A stretch of DNA of 64,000 bases from Nocardia vermiculata NBRC 100427 (GTDB lineage: Bacteria; Actinomycetota; Actinomycetes; Mycobacteriales; Mycobacteriaceae): assembly GCF_001613265.1 (NCBI RefSeq), contig NZ_BDCA01000010.1, positions 1 through 64,000 on the forward strand, given 5' to 3'. The position numbers and the translations under genes were made by a program. Each line of letters opens with the position of its first letter. The stretch's first letter is position 1. Positions 8,600 through 17,124 of the stretch are shown here, one piece after another. The notes beneath the pieces were generated by a model. That model had not been told where the DNA came from and made no database searches. It saw only the letters and a program-made list of their open reading frames with translations.

Positions 8600-9838
8600 A
8601 TGGTCGCGGATCGCAGCGATGCCGGGCTCGCATCCGCACGACCGGGTAACGCCACGACCACCCGTCGTCGGCCGAAGAATCGCAAGGCACAGATCGTGCG
8701 GGTCGCCGCACGAGCTTTCAGCGAACGTGGCTACCACCCGGTAGGGGTCGACGAGATCGCCGCCGAGGTCGGAATCTCCGGGCCGGCGCTCTACCGCCAC
8801 TTCGCCAACAAGTACGCCCTGCTCGTCGCCGCCGCCGAGGTGGGCGCACAGCAACTGCTCGACGCGGCGAAGGGCGCCGACGTACCGGGACTCGACCCGG
8901 AATCGCGGCTCACCGCTGTGATCCGCGCCCTGGCCGAGCACACCATCGATGTGCGACGTGAGGGCGGTCTGTACCGCTGGGAGCGCCGCTACCTGGAACG
9001 CGCCGACCGCGCCCGCATCCGGGTGTACTACGACGAACTGCAGGATCTCGTCGAATCGGCGGTCGCCGCCCTGCGGCCGGAGTCCTCGCCGGCGGATGTG
9101 GAACTGATCGCCACCGGCATGCTCGGCGTCATCGGTAGCATCACCGCTCATCGCACCGCGCTGTCGAATACCCGGCTCACCGATCTGATCCTCGATATGT
9201 GCTGGTCACTGCTGCATACCGAGCTGCCTCCACTGCCCGACGCGACCGCGGCCAACACGCCCGTGCGGGGCCTGCCGCTGAGTTCGAAACGGGAGCAGCT
9301 GCTCACCGAGTCGATTCGTATCTTCGGCCGTCAGGGCTATCACGAGGCGAGCATCGAGGAGATCGGCGCCGCGGTGGGGATCAACGCGTCGAGTGTGTAC
9401 CGCTACTTCGCCAGCAAATCCGATCTACTGGCCGCGGCGTTCCATCGCACCGGCGAACGGGTGGCGATCGCCAACGCCGAGGCGCTGGCCGAGGCGACCA
9501 GCCGTGCCGATGCGGCGATGCGCATCGCGAACCGGTTCGCCCGGCTGACCTTCTCCACACCGGAGATCCTGCCCGTCTACTTCGCCGAATTCTCCAATCT
9601 GCCCGCGTCCGAACAGCAGAAGCTGCGCTCGGTGCAGCGGCAGAACGTGCTGGAATGGGCGCATCTGCTCGACGACGACTCGGCCGAGGCCCGCTGCCGG
9701 GTGCACGCCGCCATCGCTCAGGTCGTCGATGTCGGCCGGCGGGTGCGGTTCGAGAACCGGCCCGAAGTTGTCGCACGAGTGTGCGCACTCATGGAAGCGG
9801 TGTTACTGGGCCACACCGAGCCGGCGCAGCCCGCGTAA
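8600..9838 (+). CDS. Double TetR-family transcriptional regulator (Mce3R-like)
   Basis: This 412-residue protein has two complete TetR units in tandem. The first DNA-binding domain (about residues 34-80) includes ARAFSERGYHPVGVDEIAAE and GPALYRHFANK. The second (about 235-280) includes SIRIFGRQGYHEASIEEIGA and ASSVYRYFASK. Each is followed by a helical ligand-binding region. This architecture and length match Mce3R, a regulator of lipid and sterol catabolism in mycobacteria. The start ATG at 8600 follows GGAGAGGTGT. It is divergent from an enoyl-CoA hydratase, and the shared spacer holds repeated GTTAAC sites. Repressor function and a lipid-derived ligand are inferred from the family. Confidence 0.88.
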   Translation: MVADRSDAGLASARPGNATTTRRRPKNRKAQIVRVAARAFSERGYHPVGVDEIAAEVGISGPALYRHFANKYALLVAAAEVGAQQLLDAAKGADVPGLDPESRLTAVIRALAEHTIDVRREGGLYRWERRYLERADRARIRVYYDELQDLVESAVAALRPESSPADVELIATGMLGVIGSITAHRTALSNTRLTDLILDMCWSLLHTELPPLPDATAANTPVRGLPLSSKREQLLTESIRIFGRQGYHEASIEEIGAAVGINASSVYRYFASKSDLLAAAFHRTGERVAIANAEALAEATSRADAAMRIANRFARLTFSTPEILPVYFAEFSNLPASEQQKLRSVQRQNVLEWAHLLDDDSAEARCRVHAAIAQVVDVGRRVRFENRPEVVARVCALMEAVLLGHTEPAQPA

Positions 9839-9873
9839 CCACCTCGGCACCGCGCTCGGCCCACGACGTCCCG

Positions 9874-11346
9874 TCACATCCGCCCGTGTCGCATCCGGAA
9901 GATCGCGCGGGTCACCCGCAGATGGCGCGGATGCCGGTCGAAACTGGACAGGTCGACCGGCGCCCGATAGCGCTTCTCCGCGATCGCCAGGGTGCGGCTG
10001 AATTCTCGCAGCCCCGCTGCCCCGTGCGTGTGTCCCTGCCCGTATTCGCCGACGCCGCCGAACGGCAGTGCGGGATTGGCGGCATAGGCCATCGTCGAGT
10101 TCACCGTCACCACACCCGTTCTGACCCGCTCGGCGAATTCGGCGACGCCCCGCACATCGCGGGTGAAGACCGAGACCGCGAGCCCCTGGTCGGCGGCGTT
10201 GATGCGATCGATGGCGTCGTTGATGCTGTCGACCCGATTCACGATCAGGACCGGGCCGACCGCCTCCGCGGTGATGGCCTGTGAATCCTCGGGAACATCG
10301 GTGAGCACGATCGGTTCGATATAGGGTTCCCGGATCGATTCCAGGCCGCCCACCACCGCCCGGCCGCCACGAGCGATCGCATCCTTGACCTGCCGTCGCA
10401 CCACGTCGACCTGAGAGTCCATGATCATCGGACCGTAGGACGCCTTGCGATCTCCGCCGGGACGCAGGGCCCGCGCCTGTGCGACAACCTTTTCCAGGAA
10501 CGACTCGTACACCGAATCGGCGACGTAGGCGCGCTGGATTCCGGCCGGACTCTGGCCGGCGTTGGACATGGCGCCGAAAACCGCTGCCTCGGCGGCGGTA
10601 TCGAGTTTGGCATCGACGTGCACGATCATGGTGCCCTTACCGGCCTTCTCGACCACCACGGGGGTCAGGGTCGGCGCGCACAACTCGATCACCTGCCGGG
10701 CGCCGTCCTCCGATCCGGCGTAGGCCACCTTGTCCACCCGGGCGCCGCACAGGGCGGCGCTGGTGGGTGTCCTACCCGTGATCACCTGCAGCACCGGCCG
10801 GTTCGGCGCCAGCTCGGCCCAGCTGTCGGCGAGCCACGTTCCGACCCCGGGCGTCAGCTCACTGGGCTTGAACACCACGGCGTTACCCGCAGCCATGGCA
10901 TAGGCGATGGAAACCATCGGTGTGAAGACCGGGTTGTTCGGTGAGCCGAGCACACCGACCACACCCAGCGGCAGATGCCCCACCGAAGCGCGTTGGTTGC
11001 GGGTCAGCCAGGTGGACGCGAGTGTGGTTCGCCCCAAGATCTTTTCGGCGTTGACCGCGGCCCAGGACAGGTGTTCCACGGCCAGCATGATCTCGATGGC
11101 GGCGTCGACTTGCGGCTTACCGCTTTCGGTGCAGATCAGTTCGGACAGCTCACCCGCGTTGCGGGTGATGGCGCGTTTCCAGGACTGTAACCACCGTTTG
11201 CGCCCACTGAAGCCTATTGCACCCCACCAGTTCTCGGCACCACGCGCGGTGCGGACGACATCGGTGACGGCGGCGGCGTCCATCATCGGATATTCCGCGA
11301 TGAACTCGCCGGTGCGCGGATCGTGCGACTGCAGCATCTCGGCCAT
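9874..11346 (-). CDS. Aldehyde dehydrogenase-family protein lacking the catalytic cysteine
   Basis: The fold is that of an NAD(P)-dependent aldehyde dehydrogenase (490 residues from ATG 11344-11346): GVVGVLGSPNNPVF, AMAAGNAVVFKPSELTPG (cofactor site), VVVEKAGKGTMIV (keeps the general-base Glu), and LPFGGVGEYGQG near the C-terminus. The nucleophile motif normally reads NAGQxC; here it is NAGQSPAG, with Pro267 (codon 10546-10548) in place of the catalytic Cys. The neighbouring LGGK of the Glu motif is also altered to KAGK. Ordinary aldehyde oxidation is therefore unlikely, and it may be a structural or ligand-binding relative or use another chemistry. The reading frame is intact. It converges with the double TetR gene, 35 bases away. 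Confidence 0.85.
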   Translation of the reverse strand: MAEMLQSHDPRTGEFIAEYPMMDAAAVTDVVRTARGAENWWGAIGFSGRKRWLQSWKRAITRNAGELSELICTESGKPQVDAAIEIMLAVEHLSWAAVNAEKILGRTTLASTWLTRNQRASVGHLPLGVVGVLGSPNNPVFTPMVSIAYAMAAGNAVVFKPSELTPGVGTWLADSWAELAPNRPVLQVITGRTPTSAALCGARVDKVAYAGSEDGARQVIELCAPTLTPVVVEKAGKGTMIVHVDAKLDTAAEAAVFGAMSNAGQSPAGIQRAYVADSVYESFLEKVVAQARALRPGGDRKASYGPMIMDSQVDVVRRQVKDAIARGGRAVVGGLESIREPYIEPIVLTDVPEDSQAITAEAVGPVLIVNRVDSINDAIDRINAADQGLAVSVFTRDVRGVAEFAERVRTGVVTVNSTMAYAANPALPFGGVGEYGQGHTHGAAGLREFSRTLAIAEKRYRAPVDLSSFDRHPRHLRVTRAIFRMRHGRM

Positions 11347-11815
11347 GACCACCCTCTCGCCGGCGGAGCCCCTCGACAATCGCCGACGCACGCTCGGACA
11401 GCGGGCGACGGTGCCGCGGACGGGGGCGACCGAATGAATGCCGCTCCCCCAGCAGTCAGATTATGACGCCGCCGGGCCGGGCGACAAGGAGACCTGATCC
11501 CCCACGAACCGGCCGGTCCACGTCGAGACCAGCAGCAACGAGGACGCGAACCGGGTTCATTCAGGCAGATGTGAGGAATACCACAATTCGCCGACTGTGC
11601 TCCCCGCATCGCCGGGCGCGCCCGACCAATCGACAACATCACGTTTCACATCAGCCCCGATGCGGGCACGGTAGGAGCCGACAGCCCGGTGGCGCCCCGG
11701 CCTGCGGTGTCGTCCCACGAAGTAACATCGCGCGCGGTGGAAGGTATCCATCATCCGGGGCAGCAATCAGCGTTCCGGACAATCCGGTCGCGGCCCGGCC
11801 GATAGTGGAGAGTTG
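11347..11815. promoter_or_regulatory. Divergent spacer between the ALDH-like and DrrABC-type genes
   Basis: This 469-base region shows no supportable gene. It must carry promoters for both flanking units. For the ABC operon, TAACAT (11723-11728) could be a -10 box, but no matching -35 is evident. GGAG at 11807-11810 is the ribosome-binding site of the first ABC gene. A weak symmetry (TGTG...CACA) occurs near 11573-11588. I see no strong hairpin or repeat. Confidence 0.4.
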
Positions 11816-12865
11816 ATGCCGAGTTTGGACAGCGCAGAATCGCACACACCGAGTGAGGATTCCGACTCCACGGACACCCCCGCGGCTGAGGCGGGCACTT
11901 CCGCGGCGGAGACCGGCACCGAACCTACGGTCGTGGTCGACGACGTGCGTAAGTCCTTCGGCGACGTACACGCGCTGCAGGGCATCAGCTTCACCGCCGC
12001 CCGAGCATCGGTCCTCGGCATCCTCGGTCCCAACGGCGCGGGCAAGACCACCATGGTGAAGGTCCTGTCGACACTGCTGCGCCCCGACTCCGGGCGCGCG
12101 TCGGTCGCCGGACACGACGTACTCACCGACGCCGCCGGTGTCCGCCGGTCGATCATGATGACCGGGCAGTACGCGGCCCTGGACGAGAACCTGTCCGGCC
12201 GCGAGAACCTGGAACTGTTCGGCCGCCTGATGGGTCTGCCCAAGAAGGACGCGCGGCGCCGTGCCGACGCCCTGCTCGAAGAATTCGACTTGGTGAGCGC
12301 CGGTAAGCGCGCCGTGCGCAACTATTCCGGCGGTATGCGGCGCCGCGTCGACATCGCCTGCGGGCTGGTGGTGCGCCCCGAGGTGGTGTTCCTCGACGAG
12401 CCCACCACCGGGCTGGACCCCCGCAGCCGCCAGGGAGTGTGGGATCTGGTCGAGGCCCTCAAGGCGCAGGGCATCACAGTGTTGCTGACCACGCAGTATC
12501 TGGAAGAGGCCGACGTACTCAGCGACAACATCATCGTCATCGACAAGGGCACCGTGATCGCGGAGGGCACCGCCGACGAGCTCAAGGAGAAGACCGGCGG
12601 CAGCTACTGCGAGGTGGTACCGCTGGATCCGACCCGGCTGTCGGAGGCGATCACCGCGCTGGGCGATCTGGTCCCCGACGCGCTGCGCCAGGAATCGACC
12701 GGCGATCGCCTCTCCATTCCCGCACCCGACGGTCCCAGCACACTCGCCGAGGCCGTACGCCGGCTCGACGGCGCGGGCCTGGAACTGGCCGATATCGCAC
12801 TGCGCCGGCCCTCGCTCGACGACGTGTTCCTGTCCATCACCGGACATTCGGGCGGCCCCCAGTGA
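11816..12865 (+). CDS. ABC transporter ATP-binding protein, DrrA type
   Basis: This is the ATPase of a DrrABC-like exporter, 350 residues. An acidic, Ser/Thr-rich N-terminal extension of about 40 residues precedes the nucleotide-binding domain. The domain has Walker A GPNGAGKTT (about residue 70), a Q-loop near MMTGQYAAL, signature NYSGGMRRR, Walker B VVFLDEPTTGLDP and the switch region VLLTTQYLEEAD. Gln replaces the usual His of the H-loop, as in several DrrA-type proteins. The C-terminal region (VRRLDGAGLELADIALRRPSLDDVF) is the DrrA-specific extension. Its stop overlaps the next start (GTGA), so the three genes form a coupled operon. The cargo is unknown. Drr systems export antibiotics or lipids, and the NRPS cluster 2.6 kb away is one possible source. 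Confidence 0.92.
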   Translation: MPSLDSAESHTPSEDSDSTDTPAAEAGTSAAETGTEPTVVVDDVRKSFGDVHALQGISFTAARASVLGILGPNGAGKTTMVKVLSTLLRPDSGRASVAGHDVLTDAAGVRRSIMMTGQYAALDENLSGRENLELFGRLMGLPKKDARRRADALLEEFDLVSAGKRAVRNYSGGMRRRVDIACGLVVRPEVVFLDEPTTGLDPRSRQGVWDLVEALKAQGITVLLTTQYLEEADVLSDNIIVIDKGTVIAEGTADELKEKTGGSYCEVVPLDPTRLSEAITALGDLVPDALRQESTGDRLSIPAPDGPSTLAEAVRRLDGAGLELADIALRRPSLDDVFLSITGHSGGPQ

Positions 12866-13668
12866 GCGCGCCGGTGGCCGAACCACAACTGTTCGCGCAG
12901 ATGCCCGAGGCGCGAATCTCGAGTTTCGCGCAGTGGCGCGCCCTGACCGGCCGGATCGTCTACACGATGGCGACCAAGGGTGAGCTGGTCGTCGCGATCA
13001 TCACCCCGCTGGTGTTCACCCTCGGTTTCTATCTGCCGTTGCGCTACATCATGCAGTTCCAGGGCATCGACTACGCGCAGTTCGTGATGCCGATCATCGT
13101 GCTGCAGACGATGTCGTTCACCATGATGTCGAATGCGCAGATCGCGGCGTTCGAGTCGATGACCGGCCTGCACACCCGGATGCAGACCATGCCGATCGGG
13201 ATGATGGTGCCGCTGACCTCCCGGATCTGCGCGGGCATGGTGCGCTCGGTGACATCATTGGCGGCGGCGCTGGTGTTCGGGCACGTGATCGGATTCCGCT
13301 TCACCGCCGGTATCGGGCAGGCCGTGTTGTTCTGCGCGTTCTCCCTCGCGATCGGCACGGTGCTGGCCATCGGCGCCGACGCGCTCGGCTCGCTGACCAA
13401 GAACCCGCAGTCGCTGAGTCAGGCCCTGACCCTGCCGACGCTGATTCTGGGCATGCTGTCGACCGGCTTCGTCCCGGAGACCGGCTTCCCGTCCTGGATT
13501 CGGCCGTTCGCGCGCAATCAGCCGGTATCCCAGTTCTCCTATGCACTGCGGGATATGGCGGCCGACGGAGTGAGCTGGCAGGTGTTGTGGGTGCCGCTGG
13601 TGTGGTTGATCTGTCTGGCAGTGGCTTTCGTGCCGCTGGCGGTCTGGGCGAGTGTGAGGCGATCGTGA
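12862..13668 (+). CDS. ABC-2 type permease, DrrB type (first permease)
   Basis: This 268-residue membrane protein starts at GTG 12862, overlapping the ATPase stop. A cytoplasmic N-terminus of about 45 residues is followed by roughly six transmembrane helices of the ABC-2 fold, among them ELVVAIITPLVFTLGFYLPL, VLFCAFSLAIGTVLAIGADAL and a final LVWLICLAVAFVPLAVWASV. The conserved ABC-2 C-terminal segment PSWIRPFARNQPVSQFSYALRD lies just before the last helix. It presumably forms the channel together with the next permease. The stop overlaps that gene's GTG. Confidence 0.9.
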   Translation: MSAPVAEPQLFAQMPEARISSFAQWRALTGRIVYTMATKGELVVAIITPLVFTLGFYLPLRYIMQFQGIDYAQFVMPIIVLQTMSFTMMSNAQIAAFESMTGLHTRMQTMPIGMMVPLTSRICAGMVRSVTSLAAALVFGHVIGFRFTAGIGQAVLFCAFSLAIGTVLAIGADALGSLTKNPQSLSQALTLPTLILGMLSTGFVPETGFPSWIRPFARNQPVSQFSYALRDMAADGVSWQVLWVPLVWLICLAVAFVPLAVWASVRRS

Positions 13669-14522
13669 GTACGGCCATCGAAACGCGCGCGGCGAGCACT
13701 CCCGGCTGGGAGACTCCGCTGCCTGTCGTAGCACCGCAATCGGAGCACGCACCGTCGACCTGGGTTCAGCACAGCCTGATTCAGTGCAAGCGGCTGTTGA
13801 TGGTCTGGACGCGCGACCCCGTGACCACCATCCAGACCATGATCTATCCCGCGCTGACGCTGCTGATGTTCCGCATCGTGCTCGGCGATTCCATCACCAC
13901 CGCCACCGGGATGCCGAGCGTCTACGGCACCGTCCCGATGATCACGCTGGTGGCCGCGATGTCCGGCGCCGTGGTCAGCGCGCTGGGATTCAAGTCCGAG
14001 AAGAGCTCCGGCCTGCTGGGCCGGTTCTGGACCATGCCCATTCACCGCGCCGCCGGACTCACCGGGCGACTGCTGGCCGAGGCCATCCGCGTCCTGGTCA
14101 CAACCCTGTTCGTGATCGTGGTCGGCGTGTGTATCGGCTTCCGCTTCTGGAACGGGCCGCTGGCCTCGATCGCCATGGTCGGCATTCCGGTGCTGTTCGG
14201 CGTGGGGTTCGCGGTCATGGTGACCGCGCTGGCCACGGTCTCCGAGGGCGTGGTGCTCGTGAATATCATCAGCATCTTCAATACGTTGCTGATGTTCTTC
14301 AACTCCGGTTTCGTCCCCGTCTTCGCCTACCCCACCTGGCTGCAGGCGATCGTCGAGAACCAGCCGATGAGCACCTCGATCGATGCCATGCGCGGCCTGG
14401 CCTGGGACGGCCCGGTGGCCGAACCACTGCTGAAAACTCTGGCCTGGGTCCTCGGCATGATCGTCGTCTTCGGCTACCCCGCGATCCGCGGATACCGCAA
14501 GGCCGCCGAAACGAGTAGCTGA
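13665..14522 (+). CDS. ABC-2 type permease, DrrC type (second permease)
   Basis: This 285-residue partner permease starts at GTG 13665, coupled to the upstream stop. After a polar N-terminus of about 45 residues come six predicted membrane spans, including MIYPALTLLMFRIVLGDS, TTLFVIVVGVCIGFRF and a C-terminal LAWVLGMIVVFGYPAI. The ABC-2 signature region PTWLQAIVENQPMSTSIDAM aligns with that of the first permease, which suggests an old duplication. It is the last gene of the operon. Only 19 bases separate its end from the convergent NRAMP gene, and no terminator hairpin is visible between them. Confidence 0.9.
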   Translation: MSTAIETRAASTPGWETPLPVVAPQSEHAPSTWVQHSLIQCKRLLMVWTRDPVTTIQTMIYPALTLLMFRIVLGDSITTATGMPSVYGTVPMITLVAAMSGAVVSALGFKSEKSSGLLGRFWTMPIHRAAGLTGRLLAEAIRVLVTTLFVIVVGVCIGFRFWNGPLASIAMVGIPVLFGVGFAVMVTALATVSEGVVLVNIISIFNTLLMFFNSGFVPVFAYPTWLQAIVENQPMSTSIDAMRGLAWDGPVAEPLLKTLAWVLGMIVVFGYPAIRGYRKAAETSS

Positions 14523-14541
14523 TCGGATCCCGGCCGCGCGC

Positions 14542-15786
14542 TCACGCGCCGGTCACCGTGAGGTAGATCAGCAGCAGGTTCAGTGCGCTGATCACCACGG
14601 CGATGATCCAGGCCGCCCAGGTGGTGGCGCGGTGATTGACATCGCCGCCCATCAGCGCGCGGTCGGCGGTGAATCGAACCAGCGGGATCAGCGCGAAGGG
14701 AATCCCGAACGACAGCACCACCTGGGACACGATGAGTGCCCGGGTGGGGTCTACCCCGACCGCGAGGATGATCAGGGCCGGGATCAGGGTGACGACGCGA
14801 CGGAGCAGCAGCGGGACGGTGCGGCTCAGCAGCCCTTCCATGATCATCGCGCCGGCGTAGGCGCCGACCGAGGTCGATGCCAGGCCGGAGGCGAGCAGGC
14901 CCACGGCCAGCAGCAGTGCGGCCCACGAGCCCAGGGCATCGCGCACCGCGGCGTGCGCGGATTCCAGCGAGTCGATATCACTGCCGGCGAGTGTGGCGGC
15001 CGCCATCAGCAGCATGGCGAGATTCACCGCACCGGCGATCACCATCGCCAGGCCGACATCCACCCGGGTGGCGCCGAGCAGTCGCTTGCGCGCCGGCCCC
15101 GGTTCGGTACGACCGTGCCGATCCCTGGTGAGGCCGGAATGCAGATAGATGGCATGCGGCATCACGGTCGCACCGATCATGGCAGCGGCCAGCAGCACGC
15201 TCTGCGAGCCCTCGAAACGCGGCACCAGACCACTCACCACACCCGACGGGGACGGCGGTGCGATCACCACACCGGCGAGGAAACCGATCGCGATGATCGC
15301 GAGCAGGCCGATGATGACCCGCTCGAACGGTTGCTGTCCGCGTCGGTTCTGCACCGCCAGCAGAGCCATCGAGACCACACCGGTGATCACCCCGCCGAGG
15401 AGCAGCGGGAGCCCGAACAACAGGTGCAGGGCGATCGCACCACCTACGACCTCGGCGAGATCGGTGGCCATGGCCGCCAGTTCGGCCTGCCCCCAATAGG
15501 CCAGCCGCACCGGCCGTCCCGCCCGCTCGCGCACGATCTGCGGCAGCGATCGACCCGTCACGACGCCGAGTTTGGCCGACAGGTACTGCACCAGCGCCGC
15601 CATCACGTTCGCCGCGACGATCACCCACACCAGCAGGTAGCCGTACTCCGCGCCGGCACTGATATTCGATGCCACATTGCCGGGATCGACATAGGCGATC
15701 GCGGCCACGAACGCCGGGCCCAGTAGTGCCGCGACAGCCCTCGGCCGGGATCGCCCCGGTCGTGCCGCAGTAGTTACCGCATCCAT
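14542..15786 (-). CDS. mntH: NRAMP-family divalent metal (Mn2+) transporter
   Basis: This proton-coupled manganese/iron importer has 414 residues and about 11 transmembrane helices. It has the hallmark metal-binding DPGN in helix 1 (AAIAYVDPGNVASN) and the MPH motif in helix 6 (GATVMPHAIYLHSG), plus the transport signature GQAELAAMATDLAEVVG. Start ATG 15784-15786. The frame stays open another 200 bases upstream, but that crosses a terminator hairpin and is unlikely to be coding. A palindrome just upstream could be a metal-responsive operator. Confidence 0.93.
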   Translation of the reverse strand: MDAVTTAARPGRSRPRAVAALLGPAFVAAIAYVDPGNVASNISAGAEYGYLLVWVIVAANVMAALVQYLSAKLGVVTGRSLPQIVRERAGRPVRLAYWGQAELAAMATDLAEVVGGAIALHLLFGLPLLLGGVITGVVSMALLAVQNRRGQQPFERVIIGLLAIIAIGFLAGVVIAPPSPSGVVSGLVPRFEGSQSVLLAAAMIGATVMPHAIYLHSGLTRDRHGRTEPGPARKRLLGATRVDVGLAMVIAGAVNLAMLLMAAATLAGSDIDSLESAHAAVRDALGSWAALLLAVGLLASGLASTSVGAYAGAMIMEGLLSRTVPLLLRRVVTLIPALIILAVGVDPTRALIVSQVVLSFGIPFALIPLVRFTADRALMGGDVNHRATTWAAWIIAVVISALNLLLIYLTVTGA

Positions 15787-15799
15787 GAAAAATAGTTTA

Positions 15800-15809
15800 C
15801 GGGTACCCG
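15800..15809. promoter_or_regulatory. Short palindrome upstream of mntH
   Basis: CGGGTACCCG is a perfect 10-base palindrome. It lies 14 bases upstream of the mntH start and is flanked by A/T-rich bases on both sides (AATAGTTTA and AACTTTTTGAT). Position and symmetry fit an operator for a metal-sensing repressor, but it does not match a site I know. Confidence 0.35.
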
Positions 15810-15840
15810 AACTTTTTGATGAGGGTGCCAGATGAAACGA

Positions 15841-15880
15841 CGAATCCGCCCCGTTCGCGCAGGCGAGCGGGGCGGATTCG
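15841..15880 (-). terminator. Strong hairpin terminator after mycolyltransferase-like gene 2
   Basis: CGAATCCGCCCCG (15841-15853) pairs with CGGGGCGGATTCG (15868-15880). TCGC/GCGA extends the stem around a short loop, with one mismatch between the two paired segments. The hairpin lies 18 bases past the stop of the minus-strand gene at 15899-16972 and before the mntH promoter region, so it probably ends that transcript. Confidence 0.75.
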
Positions 15881-15898
15881 GTGAATCTTCGGGTCCGG

Positions 15899-16972
15899 TC
15901 AGACGCCCAGACCGCGGGCCAGCACCGGCCACGAATCGATGAAGTCGTCGTGCCAGTAGCCCCACGAGTGGGTGCCCGAATCACGGAAGTTGTAGGTAGC
16001 CGGGATATCCAGCGAGTTCAGCCGGGTCTGCAGGTTGTGGCTGCAGTAGTTGGTGGCCGACTCGATGATGCCGCCGACGACCAGCTGGTTACCGAGGCCG
16101 TACGGGCCGGGGATGGTGTAGGGGCCGTCGAGGGTGTCCCACTGGCCGGGCAGACCGTTACCGGAGGAGATGTAGAGGTTCTGCCCACGCAGCCCCTCGG
16201 CGTTCACGACCGGATCGTTCTGCACCCAGGCGGGGTTGTCGTCCTCGCCGTACATATTGCGGACATCGCCGCCGCCCCAGGTGTTGACGGTCAGCTTCAC
16301 GGCTTCCCGACCCACCGGCGTGCTGGACTCGGCGCACCCGGAGTACGCGGCCACCGACTTGTACAGGCCCGGCTTGGCGATCGCCAGATTCAGCACCGAG
16401 GTACCGGAGGTCGACAGACCCGCGATGGCATTGGTGCCGTTGGTACCCAGGGCACCGTCGATCAGCGGGGGCAGTTCCTCGGTGAAGAAGGTCTTCCACT
16501 TGTTGCGGCCCAGGTTGGGGTCGTCCTTCAACCAGTCGGTGTAGTAGCTCCACTTGCCACCGATGGGCTGCACCACGTTGACGTTCTTGTCCGACAGGAA
16601 GCCGTTGACGATATCGGTCTTCTTGTCCCAGGAGGCACTGTCCTCGCCGCCACCGGCGCCGTTGAGCAGATACAGGGTCGGGCGCGGGACCGACGCGTCC
16701 GCGGGGCGCTGCACATCGACCGGGAAGGTCTGGTTCATCGCGGCCGAGTAGACGTAGAGCCGGATGTTGCGGTCGTCCTTGTAGGTGGCCTTCTGGATGT
16801 GTGATCCGTCGGGCGACTTCGGGTCGGCCAACAGGGACTTCGACGAGATGACCGGGTCCTCCGCCGAGGCGCTGGTTGCGCCGACTCCGGCCACCACGCC
16901 CGTGAGGACGCCCGTGGCCGCGAGCACGGCAGCGGCCCTGAGCCCGCTACGCCGGAAGTGTCGACGAATCAA
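15899..16972 (-). CDS. Exported mycolyltransferase-like esterase (antigen 85 family), copy 2
   Basis: This 357-residue paralogue of the protein at 5120-6178 has long identical stretches such as DKNVNVV, PATYNF and SGTHSWGYW. The signal peptide has an Arg-rich start (MIRRHFRRSG), a hydrophobic core and probable cleavage after ATSASA near residue 37. The nucleophile motif reads GLSTSG instead of GYSMSA, GIIESATNYCSHN should hold the acid, and SGTHSWGYW the His. It is expected in the cell envelope, acting on trehalose or arabinogalactan mycolates. It sits between mntH and the NRPS genes, in the same orientation as the NRPS genes, but a 150-base gap and its own terminator argue for a separate transcript. 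Confidence 0.87.
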   Translation of the reverse strand: MIRRHFRRSGLRAAAVLAATGVLTGVVAGVGATSASAEDPVISSKSLLADPKSPDGSHIQKATYKDDRNIRLYVYSAAMNQTFPVDVQRPADASVPRPTLYLLNGAGGGEDSASWDKKTDIVNGFLSDKNVNVVQPIGGKWSYYTDWLKDDPNLGRNKWKTFFTEELPPLIDGALGTNGTNAIAGLSTSGTSVLNLAIAKPGLYKSVAAYSGCAESSTPVGREAVKLTVNTWGGGDVRNMYGEDDNPAWVQNDPVVNAEGLRGQNLYISSGNGLPGQWDTLDGPYTIPGPYGLGNQLVVGGIIESATNYCSHNLQTRLNSLDIPATYNFRDSGTHSWGYWHDDFIDSWPVLARGLGV

Positions 16973-17124
16973 TGTTCACACCTTCGCTATCTGCTCGACA
17001 TTCAGTTCAGCTCTATTCCGGAATTACGCCCGGCGAGGCGCTCCGGCGGGCCGAGATCATATTCGACCCTACGGTTCGTCTAGTCGTTGGACGAGACCGA
17101 TCCGTTACATATCTGGTGATCGCA

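Noticed and set aside
15787..15984. N-terminal extension of the NRAMP frame by 66 codons
   Set aside because: It runs back through a strong terminator hairpin and into the end of the next gene. MntH proteins start close to the chosen ATG at 15786.
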